Part shown: positions 19,933-28,242 of the stretch, in pieces | Layout of the letters: every line of letters begins with the position of its first letter | How positions within the stretch are numbered: the stretch's first letter is position 1 | Source: Janibacter hoylei PVAS-1 | GTDB taxonomy: Bacteria > Actinomycetota > Actinomycetes > Actinomycetales > Dermatophilaceae | Assembly (NCBI RefSeq): GCF_000297495.1 | Contig: NZ_ALWX01000031.1 | Span: 1 to 55,712, forward strand | Direction: 5' to 3' | Length of the DNA stretch: 55,712 bases | Notes under the pieces: model-generated | What the model saw: the letters and a program-made list of their open reading frames with translations, nothing else | The model's database searches: none | Told to the model about the DNA's origin: nothing | Position numbers and translations under genes: made by a program

Positions 19933-20780
19933 CAGTCGGTCGTCCGTGCGTTGAAGGCCCGCAGTGCGAGCGGCGCGATGACCAGGGTGATGCCCACGGA
20001 CCAGATGATCGTGGCCAGCTCCGGGTGGTGCAGCGGCCACGGGGCGTCGGCGCGCAGCGGCTGACCCGCGACGCCCCAGTTGTCACGCATCGCCTGACTG
20101 AGGGCTGAGATCGGGTTCCACTCGGCGACGGTGCGCAGCCAGCTCGGCATGACGTCGGTCCGCGCGAAGGCATTGGACAGGAAGGTGATCGGGAAGATCG
20201 TCGTGAACATCAGACCGTTGACCGCTTCGACCGATCGCATGGCCGACCCGACGAGGATCCCGATCCAGATCATCGCGAAGCCGAAGAGCAGGAGCAGCCC
20301 GTAGCCGATGAGCGCGTTGACCACGCCGTCGTGCAGCCGCCACCCGATGAAGAGCCCGGTGACCGACATGACCGCGACGCCGATGCTCGAGTGGATGAGC
20401 GCGGCGATGCTGCGCGAGATGAGGATCGACGAGCGACGGATCGGCAGCGACCGCAGCCGGTCGACCATGCCCTTGCCGATGTCGGTGTTGAGCCCGATGG
20501 CGACGATGAAGGCGCTGAAGGCGATCGTCTGGGCCATGATCCCGGGCAGCAGCCAGGGCTTGTAGTCGACGCCGGGGATCTGGATCGAGCCACCGAAGAC
20601 GTAGGCGAAGAGCAGCACGAACATCACCGGCTGGATCGTCACGTCGGTGAGCATCTCGGGCTGCCGCTTGATGTGGGTCAGGTTGCGGCGGACCAGGGTG
20701 GTGATCTGCCGGACCCGACCGGCGCCGGTCGGTCGCGGGGCGACGGCCTCCGCGGGTGCTGCCTCTGCGTGGGCGGTCAT
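19932..20780 (-). CDS. ABC-2 type exporter permease (DrrB-like)
   Basis: A 282-residue membrane protein with a cytosolic N-terminal segment of about 45 residues and six hydrophobic segments. ABC-2 signature stretches are present (RQPEMLTDVTIQPVMFVLLF, GKGMVDRLRSLPIRRSS, NGLMFTTIFPITFLSNAF). The start overlaps the stop of the ATPase gene by four bases, making a two-gene exporter operon. The resemblance is to daunorubicin-type DrrAB systems, which export drugs or lipids. The true substrate is unknown. Confidence 0.9.
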   Translation of the reverse strand: MTAHAEAAPAEAVAPRPTGAGRVRQITTLVRRNLTHIKRQPEMLTDVTIQPVMFVLLFAYVFGGSIQIPGVDYKPWLLPGIMAQTIAFSAFIVAIGLNTDIGKGMVDRLRSLPIRRSSILISRSIAALIHSSIGVAVMSVTGLFIGWRLHDGVVNALIGYGLLLLFGFAMIWIGILVGSAMRSVEAVNGLMFTTIFPITFLSNAFARTDVMPSWLRTVAEWNPISALSQAMRDNWGVAGQPLRADAPWPLHHPELATIIWSVGITLVIAPLALRAFNARTTD

Positions 20781-21742
20781 GCCGGTGCCTCCTGGTTGGT
20801 GGCCTCCTCGGCCGCGTGACCGGTGAGGGAGAGGAAGACGTCGTCAAGGCTCGGCCGCTGCATGCCGAGGTCGTCGACCTCGATGCCCGCGCCGTCGAGG
20901 GCGCCGGCGATGCGGGTCAGGTCGGCGACACCCGCACCGGGCGCCGTCAGCCGCCGCGCGTCCGCGTCGACGTGGACCTCGCCGACGGCGCCGCGGACGA
21001 GCTCCGCGGCGCGGGAGACCTCGTCGTGGCGGGAGACGGTGACGACGAGGCTCGTCGCCCCAGACTGGTTCTTCAGCTCGAGCGGGGTTCCCTGGGCGAT
21101 GATCCTCCCGTGGTCGATGACGCAGATCTGGTCCGCCAGCTGGTCGGCCTCGTCGAGGTACTGGGTCGTGAGCAGCAGGGTCGTGCCCTCACGGACGAGG
21201 TCACGCAGGACCTCCCACAGCTCCACCCGGCTGCGCGGGTCCAGACCCGTCGTCGGCTCGTCGAGGAAGAGCACCGACGGGTGCGCGATGAGGCTGACCG
21301 CGAGGTCGATGCGCCGGCGCATGCCGCCGGAGTAGTCCTTGACGACCTTGTCGCCCGCCTCGGTGAGCGAGAAGCGCTCGAGGAGGTCCTCGACCCGGCG
21401 TCGCACCTCGCGCCCGGGCAGGCCGTAGAGGTCGCCGATGAGCCGGAGGTTTTCGCGCCCCGTCAGCAGGTCGTCGACGGTCGCCCCCTGGGCGGTCAGG
21501 CCCATGCTCGCCCGCACCGCGTCGGGCTCGCGCACGACGTCGTGGCCGGCGACGGTCGCCGTCCCCCGCGTCGGGGTGGCCAGCGTCGTCATCATGCGCA
21601 CCGTCGTCGTCTTGCCGGCGCCGTTGGGCCCCAGGAGGCCGAAGACGGTGCCGCGAGGCACCTCGAAGCTCACGTCGTCGACGGCGACGACGTCGCCGAA
21701 GGTCTTGACGAGGCCGCGAGCCTCGATCACGGGGGAGGTCAT
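20777..21742 (-). CDS. ABC exporter ATP-binding protein (DrrA-like)
   Basis: A 321-residue ATPase: Walker A GPNGAGKTTT, Q-loop region LTAQGATVDDLLTG, signature YSGGMRRRIDLA, Walker B VLFLDEPTTGLDP, and a switch region LLTTQYLDEADQLAD. A C-terminal domain of about 100 residues, typical of DrrA, follows (SRHDEVSRAAELV to PSLDDVFLSLTGH). It pairs with the permease encoded immediately downstream. No dedicated regulator gene is attached to the operon. Confidence 0.93.
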   Translation of the reverse strand: MTSPVIEARGLVKTFGDVVAVDDVSFEVPRGTVFGLLGPNGAGKTTTVRMMTTLATPTRGTATVAGHDVVREPDAVRASMGLTAQGATVDDLLTGRENLRLIGDLYGLPGREVRRRVEDLLERFSLTEAGDKVVKDYSGGMRRRIDLAVSLIAHPSVLFLDEPTTGLDPRSRVELWEVLRDLVREGTTLLLTTQYLDEADQLADQICVIDHGRIIAQGTPLELKNQSGATSLVVTVSRHDEVSRAAELVRGAVGEVHVDADARRLTAPGAGVADLTRIAGALDGAGIEVDDLGMQRPSLDDVFLSLTGHAAEEATNQEAPA

Positions 21743-21804
21743 GCTGGCAACGCTACGGGGCGGCACCGACAGCGCCCAGCGGATTTCCCTCCGAGGCTCG
21801 GGGG

Positions 21805-22455
21805 CTACTGCAGGGTCTCGACGTCGATGTGGTCGTCCGGGTCGTGGCGCCGGCGCACCGAGCGCCGCCACATCCACACGACGACCCCGAGGGCGGCGAG
21901 GATGATGAGGACGTAGACGACCTTGCTGATCGGGTCCATGTACTGCTCGACGAGGTGGTAGCGGTCGCCGAGCTGGTAGCCGAGCCACACGAAGAGGGTG
22001 TTCCAGATGAGCGAGCCGGCGGTCGTGTAGCCGAGGAACTTCGTCACGGGCATGCGGTCGATGCCGGCCGGGATCGAGATGAGGCTGCGGATGCCGGGGA
22101 CGAAGCGGCCGAAGAAGACCGCCTTGGGCCCGTGCTTGCTGAACCAGGCGTCGGTCTTGTCGATGTCGGCGACGTCGACGAGCGGCATCCTGTGCGCGAT
22201 GACCTTGAGCCGATCCAGGCCGAGGGCCGCGCCGATGCCGTAGAGCAGGAGCGCCCCGGCCACGGAGCCGAAGGTCGCCCACAGGACTGCCTCGACGATC
22301 GAGTAGCGCCCCTGGGCGGCCGTGAAGCCCGCGAGCGGCAGGATCACCTCGCTGGGAATGGGTGGGAAGACGTTTTCGAGGAAGATGCCGAGCGCGATGC
22401 CGGGCCCCCCGATCCGGTCCATGAGGTCGAGGACCCACTCGACGATGGTGTTCAT
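21805..22455 (-). CDS. DedA-family membrane protein
   Basis: A 216-residue protein with four to five hydrophobic segments. DedA landmarks are visible: FLENVFPPIPSEVILPLAGF near the N-terminus and the FFGRFVPGIRSLISIPAGI block in the middle, with the conserved Arg and Gly residues. The C-terminus is short and charged (RRSVRRRHDPDDH). DedA proteins are linked to membrane homeostasis and lipid-carrier flipping. In mycobacteria a dedA gene sits close to fba; here they are about 6 kb apart. Confidence 0.92.
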   Translation of the reverse strand: MNTIVEWVLDLMDRIGGPGIALGIFLENVFPPIPSEVILPLAGFTAAQGRYSIVEAVLWATFGSVAGALLLYGIGAALGLDRLKVIAHRMPLVDVADIDKTDAWFSKHGPKAVFFGRFVPGIRSLISIPAGIDRMPVTKFLGYTTAGSLIWNTLFVWLGYQLGDRYHLVEQYMDPISKVVYVLIILAALGVVVWMWRRSVRRRHDPDDHIDVETLQ

Positions 22456-22494
22456 GCGGCCCTTCCGAGGCGGTGACGTCTACGGTGGGGGCCC

Positions 22495-23181
22495 GTGAGC
22501 ACCCCGGATGATCGACACAAGGCTACGGGCGCTCCCTTCGCGCCGGCTGTGAGCCACGGCGTGGGGCCGTGGGAGGGCGCGTGGCCGCAGGACCCGCGGC
22601 TCGACCCCGAGCTGCTGGGTGAGGGCGACCGGCGCAATGTCGAGGACCGCTACCGGTACTGGTCGCACGAGGCGATCACCGCCGACCTGGCGACGCGGCG
22701 GCACGCCTTCCACGTCGCGATCGAGAACTGGGAGCACGACTTCAACATCGGCTCCGTCGTGCGCACGGCCAATGCCCTGGGCGCCGCGGCCTTCCACATC
22801 GTCGGCAGGCGGCGGTGGAACAGGCGAGGGGCGATGGTGACCGACCGCTACCAGGTGGAGCACCACCACCCCGACGTCGCGGCCTTCGCGCAGTGGGCGG
22901 CGACGGCGGGCGAAGGTGGGACCCCCCTTCGCGTCGTCGGCATCGACAACGTGCCGGGCTCGGTCCCGATCGAGACCCACGACCTGCCCCGCGACTGCGT
23001 CCTCGTCCTCGGGCAGGAGGGCCCCGGCATCTCCCCGGAGATGCTCGCCGCCTGCGACGTCGTGCTCGAGATCAGCCAGTTCGGCTCGACCCGATCGATG
23101 AACGCCGGCGCCGCGGCAGCCATCGCCATGCACGCCTGGGTGCGGCGGCACACCTTCGGCCAGCGCCCCACGACTCCCTGA
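22495..23181 (+). CDS. TrmH-family (SPOUT) RNA methyltransferase
   Basis: A 228-residue protein. The SPOUT trefoil-knot motifs are clear: motif 1 NIGSVVRTANALGAAAFHIVG, with a conserved Asn and Arg, motif 2 LVLGQEGPGISPEML, and motif 3 ISQFGSTRSMNAGAAAAIAM. It uses S-adenosylmethionine to methylate a ribose in tRNA or rRNA; the exact target is not readable. GTG 22495 is preceded by TACGGT (22481-22486), consistent with a leaderless message, and there is no Shine-Dalgarno. Confidence 0.9.
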   Translation: MSTPDDRHKATGAPFAPAVSHGVGPWEGAWPQDPRLDPELLGEGDRRNVEDRYRYWSHEAITADLATRRHAFHVAIENWEHDFNIGSVVRTANALGAAAFHIVGRRRWNRRGAMVTDRYQVEHHHPDVAAFAQWAATAGEGGTPLRVVGIDNVPGSVPIETHDLPRDCVLVLGQEGPGISPEMLAACDVVLEISQFGSTRSMNAGAAAAIAMHAWVRRHTFGQRPTTP

Positions 23182-23202
23182 GGTCGCCGCGGGGCACCGG
23201 GG

Positions 23203-24504
23203 TCAGGCCCGCGGCGCGAGCGAGCGCAGCGGCACCATCCGCAGCAGGAGCAGGGCCGCGACCGGCAGCACCGGCCAGACCCAGTGCACGCCGTCGGCGG
23301 AGACGATGCCCGACTTCGCCATGACGGCCAGGCCGCCGCAGACCGCGACCGTCGCGACGAGGGGGCGCCACACGCGGGGGGCGGGCCGCAGGTCGACGCT
23401 CGGGTCCTCGAGCCGGCCGAAGACCGCGATGAGGGCGACGGTGACGACGCCGCAGACCGCGAACCACACCGGTCGGGTGGCCCACCAGGCGCCGGTGGCC
23501 GGCTCGAGGTGCAGGCCGCGCCCGCCGAGGGCGAGCGACAGGCCGACGAGGCCGAGCATCGCCGTCATGTGCCAGAGGTAGAGCGTCATGATCCGGGCGT
23601 TGACGGCGATCGTCGCCCGCCACGCGGCCGGTCGCTGCAGCCAGGCCTGGAGTCGGCGCTCGGCGAGCAGCGCCAGCCCGATCTGGAACATCCCGAGGAA
23701 GAGGAGCGTCACGCGGGCCGGGTAGGAGTTTTCCACCGGCTGCCCGGTGCCGACCATGCCGACCGGGTAGGGGCCGACCCACACGAGCGCTGAGACGGCG
23801 GCGAGGCCGAGGGCCGACAGAGCGAGCCGGCGGCGGGCGCCGTCGAGGGCGCCGTCACGCCAGGCGTAGCCGAGCTGGTGGACGCTCGCCCACACGAAGA
23901 GGTAGTTGAGGAAGCCGACGAGGATCGAGCCGGTCGAGATCGAGACGAGGTCGACGACCGCGGCGACGGCCATGCCGCCGACGAAGCTCCACCAGCCGTA
24001 CCGCTCCCAGAGCGCCAGCGTCACCGGTGCCACGGCGACGACGAGGACGTAGGCGGCGAGGAACCACGTCGGCACGAGCGCCGACTGGCTCGCGGTGCGC
24101 AGCAGGTCGGGGGAGACGCCGGCGGCGACCCCGACCGAGCAGATGGCCAGCCAGGCGATGAGCAGCGGTAGCACCGGCGTCATCAGCCGGCGCAGTCGGG
24201 CGCGCTGCCACGTCGCCCAGGTGTCCCCCTTCGCCCGCGCGGAGCGCCACGACGTCGCATTGGCGTACCCGCCGACGAGGAAGAAGAGCGGCATGACCTG
24301 CAGCACCCAGGTGAGGCCCTGGAGGGGCGGTACGAGGTCGAGCGTGTTGGCCATCGCCAGCTCGCCGTCGCGCACGACCACGGCCGCCATGAGCCAGTGA
24401 CCGAGCACGACGACGCCGATGGCGACGGCACGGTAGAGGTCGACCACCCGGTTGCGGGTGTCGGGCGTGGCCGCCGCGAGGCGGGAGATCGTCGTCGTGT
24501 CCAT
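23203..24504 (-). CDS. Membrane acyltransferase (Acyl_transf_3-like)
   Basis: A 433-residue polytopic protein with about ten to eleven hydrophobic segments. The N-terminus carries the family hallmark RVVDLYRAVAIGVVVLGHWL, whose His is the catalytic residue in this family, followed by MPLFFLVGGYANATSW. The C-terminal half includes the MTLYLWHMTAMLGLVGLSL segment typical of the fold. Such enzymes O-acylate cell-surface sugars or lipids. No glycan cluster is adjacent, so the substrate is open. A dyad with repeated TACTCA lies 43 bases before the start. Confidence 0.85.
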   Translation of the reverse strand: MDTTTISRLAAATPDTRNRVVDLYRAVAIGVVVLGHWLMAAVVVRDGELAMANTLDLVPPLQGLTWVLQVMPLFFLVGGYANATSWRSARAKGDTWATWQRARLRRLMTPVLPLLIAWLAICSVGVAAGVSPDLLRTASQSALVPTWFLAAYVLVVAVAPVTLALWERYGWWSFVGGMAVAAVVDLVSISTGSILVGFLNYLFVWASVHQLGYAWRDGALDGARRRLALSALGLAAVSALVWVGPYPVGMVGTGQPVENSYPARVTLLFLGMFQIGLALLAERRLQAWLQRPAAWRATIAVNARIMTLYLWHMTAMLGLVGLSLALGGRGLHLEPATGAWWATRPVWFAVCGVVTVALIAVFGRLEDPSVDLRPAPRVWRPLVATVAVCGGLAVMAKSGIVSADGVHWVWPVLPVAALLLLRMVPLRSLAPRA

Positions 24505-24546
24505 GCCGACCAGACTCCCGACCCGCGACGAAGGGGGGATCCGCGC

Positions 24547-24576
24547 GAGTACTCAGGTCCCCGGGACCCGATACTC
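24547..24576. promoter_or_regulatory. Operator-like dyad upstream of the acyltransferase gene
   Basis: Outer arms GAGTA/TACTC and inner arms GGTCCC/GGGACC flank a single central C. The word TACTCA also occurs twice in direct orientation (24550-24555 and 24572-24577), exactly 22 bp apart, two helical turns. It lies 43-72 bases upstream of the minus-strand start at 24504. A binding site for a dimeric activator or repressor is plausible; a terminator for the opposite side is the alternative. Confidence 0.45.
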
Positions 24577-24590
24577 ACCCCGGGCCCACG

Positions 24591-24627
24591 CTCCCCGAGG
24601 AGGTCGCGCAGCGACCGTCTCGAGGGG
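24591..24627 (+). repeat. Dispersed hairpin repeat, copy A
   Basis: CCCCGAGGA, then the stem GGTCGC-GCA-GCGACC (24602-24616), then CGTCTCGAGGGG. It shares flanks with copies at 32073, 32458 and 51184 but has a different stem sequence that still pairs perfectly. It lies 11 bases beyond the putP stop, so it could act as the terminator of that gene. Confidence 0.6.
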
Positions 24628-24637
24628 CCGGGCCCGG

Positions 24638-26164
24638 CTACGGGGCGGCCGTCAGGTCGATGTCGCCCCGATCGCGCGCGAGGTCGCGCTCCATCCGGTC
24701 GAACTCCTCGCCGATGCCCGGCTCGTCGGTCCGCTGGGCCAGCGAGACGACGACGGCGACGAGCAGGTTGAGCAGGAAGCCCGGGAGGATCTCGTACATC
24801 CGGTCGCTCAGGCTGTCGATGTTGCCCCAGACGAAGACCGTGACGGCACCGACGATCATGCCGGCGAGCGCGCCGTGGGCGGTCAGGCGGCGCCAGTAGA
24901 GCGACAGCAGGACGATCGGGCCGAAGGCGGCACCGAAGCCGGCCCAGGCGAAGGCGACGAGCTCGAGGATCGCCGAGTCGGGGTCGAGCGCGAGGACGAG
25001 CCCGACGAGCGCGACGACGAGGACGCCGATGCGGCCGTAGACGAGCAGCGCCTTGTCCGAGGCCTTGCGGCCGGTGAGGTTGACGAGGTCCTCGACGAGC
25101 GCGGAGGAGCACACGACGAGCTGGCTCGACATCGTCGACATGATCGCGGCGAGCACGGCCGCGAGGACGAAGCCCGCGACGAGCGGGTGGAAGAAGATCT
25201 GCGACAGGAGCAGGAAGACCGTCTCCGGGTCGTCGATCTGCTTGGCCGGGTCGGGGCCGTTGAAGTACGCGATGCCGATGAGGGCGGTCGTGATCGCGCC
25301 GAGCGCGGTGATGATCATCCACGTCGTGCTGACGATGCGGCCGTAGTGGGCGTCGGCGGGGGTGCGCAGCGCCATGAAGCGCACGATGATGTGCGGCTGG
25401 CCGAAGTAGCCCAGGCCCCACGCGGCCGTGGAGAAGATGCTCAGCGCGAGCAGGCCGGCACCGTCGTCGCCGGCGAAGAGGTTGAAGACATCGGGGTTCA
25501 CGGCGCGGGCCCCGTCGGCGATCTCGCCCGGCGAGCCGACCTTGAAGACGGCGACGATCGGCACGGCGACGAGGGCAGCAAACATCAGCAGGCCCTGCGC
25601 GACATCGGTGAGCGTCGCCCCGAGGAAGCCGCCGAAGAGCGTGTAGACGAGGGTGATCGCCGCGACGAGCAGCACGCCGTGCAGGTAGGTCCAGCCGAAG
25701 GAGCTCTCGAAGAACTTGCCGGCGGCGACCATGCCGGAGGAGACGTAGAAGGTGAAGAAGGCGAGGATGACGAGCGCGGCGACGACGCGCAGGACGTTGG
25801 TCCGGTCGCGCAGCCGACGGCCGAAGTAGCTCGGGATCGTGATCGAGTCGCCGGCGATCTCGGTGTAGGCGCGCAGCCGTGGGGCGACGAACTTCCAGTT
25901 GAGCCAGGCGCCGATCGTCAGACCGATGGCGATCCAGCTCTCGATGAGGCCGGAGGCGTAGATCGCTCCGGGTAGGCCCATGAGCAGCCAGCCGGACATG
26001 TCGGCGGCATTGGCCGACAGGGCGGCGACAGCCGGGTGGAGACCACGCTCGGCGAGCATGTACCCGTCGATGTTGCGGGTGCGGGTGTACGCGTAGTAGC
26101 CGATGGCGAGCATCGCCGCGAAGTACACGCCGGTGGCGATGAGCTGGTAGGTCGTCTCCGACAC
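24638..26164 (-). CDS. putP: Sodium/proline symporter (SSS family)
   Basis: A 508-residue transporter with about thirteen transmembrane segments. GTG 26164 is chosen because AGAGAGGA precedes it and it begins just before the first helix. SSS landmarks are present: ALSANAADMSGWLLMGLPGA, YVSSGMVAAGKFFE, GWGLGYFGQPHIIVRFMA (shown as WGLGYFGQPHIIVRF), and the sodium-site stretch AIMSTMSSQLVVCSSALVED. The length and these motifs match PutP best; uptake of proline with sodium is expected. The gene is single, facing away from the aminotransferase. Confidence 0.9.
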   Translation of the reverse strand: MSETTYQLIATGVYFAAMLAIGYYAYTRTRNIDGYMLAERGLHPAVAALSANAADMSGWLLMGLPGAIYASGLIESWIAIGLTIGAWLNWKFVAPRLRAYTEIAGDSITIPSYFGRRLRDRTNVLRVVAALVILAFFTFYVSSGMVAAGKFFESSFGWTYLHGVLLVAAITLVYTLFGGFLGATLTDVAQGLLMFAALVAVPIVAVFKVGSPGEIADGARAVNPDVFNLFAGDDGAGLLALSIFSTAAWGLGYFGQPHIIVRFMALRTPADAHYGRIVSTTWMIITALGAITTALIGIAYFNGPDPAKQIDDPETVFLLLSQIFFHPLVAGFVLAAVLAAIMSTMSSQLVVCSSALVEDLVNLTGRKASDKALLVYGRIGVLVVALVGLVLALDPDSAILELVAFAWAGFGAAFGPIVLLSLYWRRLTAHGALAGMIVGAVTVFVWGNIDSLSDRMYEILPGFLLNLLVAVVVSLAQRTDEPGIGEEFDRMERDLARDRGDIDLTAAP

Positions 26165-26241
26165 GGGGGTCCTCTCTGGAAGGTGTGGCCGGGCGACAGT
26201 ACACCCGCACGTGGCCTGTATCACAGTGCGACCATGACCAC

Positions 26242-27459
26242 ATGACCTCTCCCTTCGCCCCCTCCTCCCGGTCCGCGGTCGCTCCCTTCGAGGTCATGGA
26301 CGTCCTCGCCACGGTCGCCCGCATGCGCGCCGAGGGTCGCGAGGTCATCTCGCTGTGCGCGGGGGAGCCGAGCCAGGGCGCGCCCGGGCCGGTCCAGGCG
26401 GCGGCGGCCGCGATCCATGCCGAAGGGAGGCCGCTGGGCTACACCCCCGCGCTCGGTACCGCGGCGCTGCGCGCGGCGATCGCCGGCCACTACCGCCGCT
26501 GGTACGGCCTCGACGTCGACCCGACCGAGGTCGCGGTGACGACGGGCAGCTCGGGCGGCTTCGTCCTGGCCTTCCTCGCGGCCTTCGACCACGGCGACCG
26601 CGTCGCGCTCGCCAGGCCCGGCTACCCGGCCTACCGCAACATCCTCGCGGGCCTGGGCTGCGAGGTCGTCGACATCGCGACCGGTCCCGCCGAGCGCTAC
26701 CAGCCGACCGTCGCCCAGCTCGAGGTCGAGCACGCCCGCTCACCCCTGGCGGGGCTCGTCCTCGCCTCGCCGGCCAACCCGACGGGGACGATGCTCGACC
26801 GCGGCGAGCTCACCGCGATCGCCGCGTGGTGCTCCGCCCACGGCGTGCGCCTGGTGAGCGACGAGATCTACCACGGCGTCACCTACGGCGAGGGTCCCGA
26901 CGCGAAGGGGGTCTGCGCGCGCGAGGTGGACGAGCACGCGATCGTCGTCTCCTCCTTCAGCAAGTACTGGGGCATGACCGGGTGGCGTCTCGGCTGGCTC
27001 CTCGTGCCGCAGGACCTGCGGGCGGCGGTCGACGCGCTCGCCGGCAACATCGCGCTCTGCCCGCCGGCGGCGGCGCAGGAGGCGGCGGTGGCGGCCTTCT
27101 CCGAGGAGTCCTACCGGCAGTGCGAGGCGGCGCTCGTCGACTTCGGCCGGGCACGCGAGCTGCTGCTCGAGCGGGTGCCCGAGCTCGGTTGGGGCGCAGC
27201 GGCGCCGGCCGACGGTGCCTTCTACTACTGGGCCGACCTGGGTGACCAGCTCGCGGGCTTCGCCGACGCCCGGGAGTACGCGTCGGCGCTGCTCGAGGCG
27301 ACCGGGGTCGCGGTGACACCCGGCGGCGATTTCGACCCGGTCGAGGGATCGCACTGCGTGCGCCTGTCACTGGCGGCCGGTCCCGAGGCCATCGCCGAGG
27401 CGCTCGAGCGGATCATCGCCTGGCAGGACTCCCGACGCTCCCCGGGCGCCCGCCGATGA
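26242..27459 (+). CDS. PLP-dependent aminotransferase, class I/II
   Basis: A 405-residue fold-type I enzyme. Visible features are the substrate loop GYTPALGTAALRAAIAGHY, the cofactor-phosphate site TTGSSGGFVL, the SPANPTGTML loop, the SDEIYHGVTYG block with the pyridine-contacting Asp, and the Schiff-base lysine in SSFSKYWGMTGWRLGW. A C-terminal Arg for the substrate carboxylate is in HCVRLSLAAG. It resembles aspartate/alanine-type aminotransferases of actinobacteria. The amino donor is unclear. ATG 26242 precedes TSPFAPSSRSAVAPF. Confidence 0.88.
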   Translation: MTSPFAPSSRSAVAPFEVMDVLATVARMRAEGREVISLCAGEPSQGAPGPVQAAAAAIHAEGRPLGYTPALGTAALRAAIAGHYRRWYGLDVDPTEVAVTTGSSGGFVLAFLAAFDHGDRVALARPGYPAYRNILAGLGCEVVDIATGPAERYQPTVAQLEVEHARSPLAGLVLASPANPTGTMLDRGELTAIAAWCSAHGVRLVSDEIYHGVTYGEGPDAKGVCAREVDEHAIVVSSFSKYWGMTGWRLGWLLVPQDLRAAVDALAGNIALCPPAAAQEAAVAAFSEESYRQCEAALVDFGRARELLLERVPELGWGAAAPADGAFYYWADLGDQLAGFADAREYASALLEATGVAVTPGGDFDPVEGSHCVRLSLAAGPEAIAEALERIIAWQDSRRSPGARR

Positions 27460-27494
27460 GCCGGCTCGCGCCCTGAGGAAGGACCCGTCCGCGA

Positions 27495-28094
27495 TCAGCT
27501 CGGCGGGGCGACGTCGCCCTCATTGGTCAGCCCCATCCAGGTGGTGCACCCGACGTCCATGACGAAGGGGATGTCCTCGCGCTTTGTGCCGTCGACCTCG
27601 CCCTGGGCGGTGCCCTCGACGCGGACGGCCTTGTCCGAGTAGGTGATCGTCATGTCGTCCTGGTTGCCGACGAGGTCCCCGAAGCGGTCGGCGATGAGGT
27701 CCTCCTGGAAGCCGTTGGTCACCCGGAAGCCCGTGAGCGTCGCCTCGTCGCCGTCGAGGTCGAAGTCGGCGCCGACGATGGTGCTGTCGATCTCGCCCGA
27801 CTCCTCGACCTCCTCCAGGCTCGGCATGTCGAGCAGGTCGATCGCGCCCTTGGTGCCGTCGTCGCTGCGCTGGCAGGCGGGCTTCCAGGGGGCCTCGATC
27901 GTCGTGCCGTCCACGACGATCGTGTTGGATCCGGTGGCCTCGCCGCCGTCCCCGGAGGAGGTGGCCGCGCCCGACGACGACGAAGGGGAGGTCGAGGACT
28001 CCTCCCCGGAGGAGCCGGAACCGCAGGCGGCGGTCAGGAGGACGGCGGCGGTGGCGGCAGCGGCCCCGAGGCGGCGTCGGGTACGGAAGTGCAC
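27495..28094 (-). CDS. LpqH-like lipoprotein (19-kDa antigen family)
   Basis: A 199-residue lipoprotein from GTG 28094, which has GAAGGGGAA upstream. An Arg-rich n-region and hydrophobic core end in lipobox LTAAC (Cys24). After a Ser/Gly linker comes a domain laid out like mycobacterial LpqH: TIVVDGTTIE, then a cysteine (PACQRSD), a strand-rich middle, the RVEGTAQGEVDGTK segment that mirrors the KITGTATG region, and a final cysteine (MDVGCTTW). The two cysteines probably form a disulfide. Anchored outside the membrane; the family has no settled biochemical role. An LpqH call is by eye. Confidence 0.7.
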   Translation of the reverse strand: MHFRTRRRLGAAAATAAVLLTAACGSGSSGEESSTSPSSSSGAATSSGDGGEATGSNTIVVDGTTIEAPWKPACQRSDDGTKGAIDLLDMPSLEEVEESGEIDSTIVGADFDLDGDEATLTGFRVTNGFQEDLIADRFGDLVGNQDDMTITYSDKAVRVEGTAQGEVDGTKREDIPFVMDVGCTTWMGLTNEGDVAPPS

Positions 28095-28242
28095 GTGGTT
28101 CCCCTTCGTCGTGACGTGGCGAGGGGCGCGTCCCCCCCCGGTCGCGCGACCGAACCTAGCAAAGGGTGCGTGGTCGGGCGGGGGGTGATCTGCGAGGATC
28201 GGCGCCAAGACCACCGATCACCGCGCCAGGAGGCTCCACGCC

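Noticed and set aside
24452..25975. Acidic 507-codon plus-strand frame opposite putP
   Set aside because: Asp/Glu/Arg-rich shadow of transmembrane codons; no motif.
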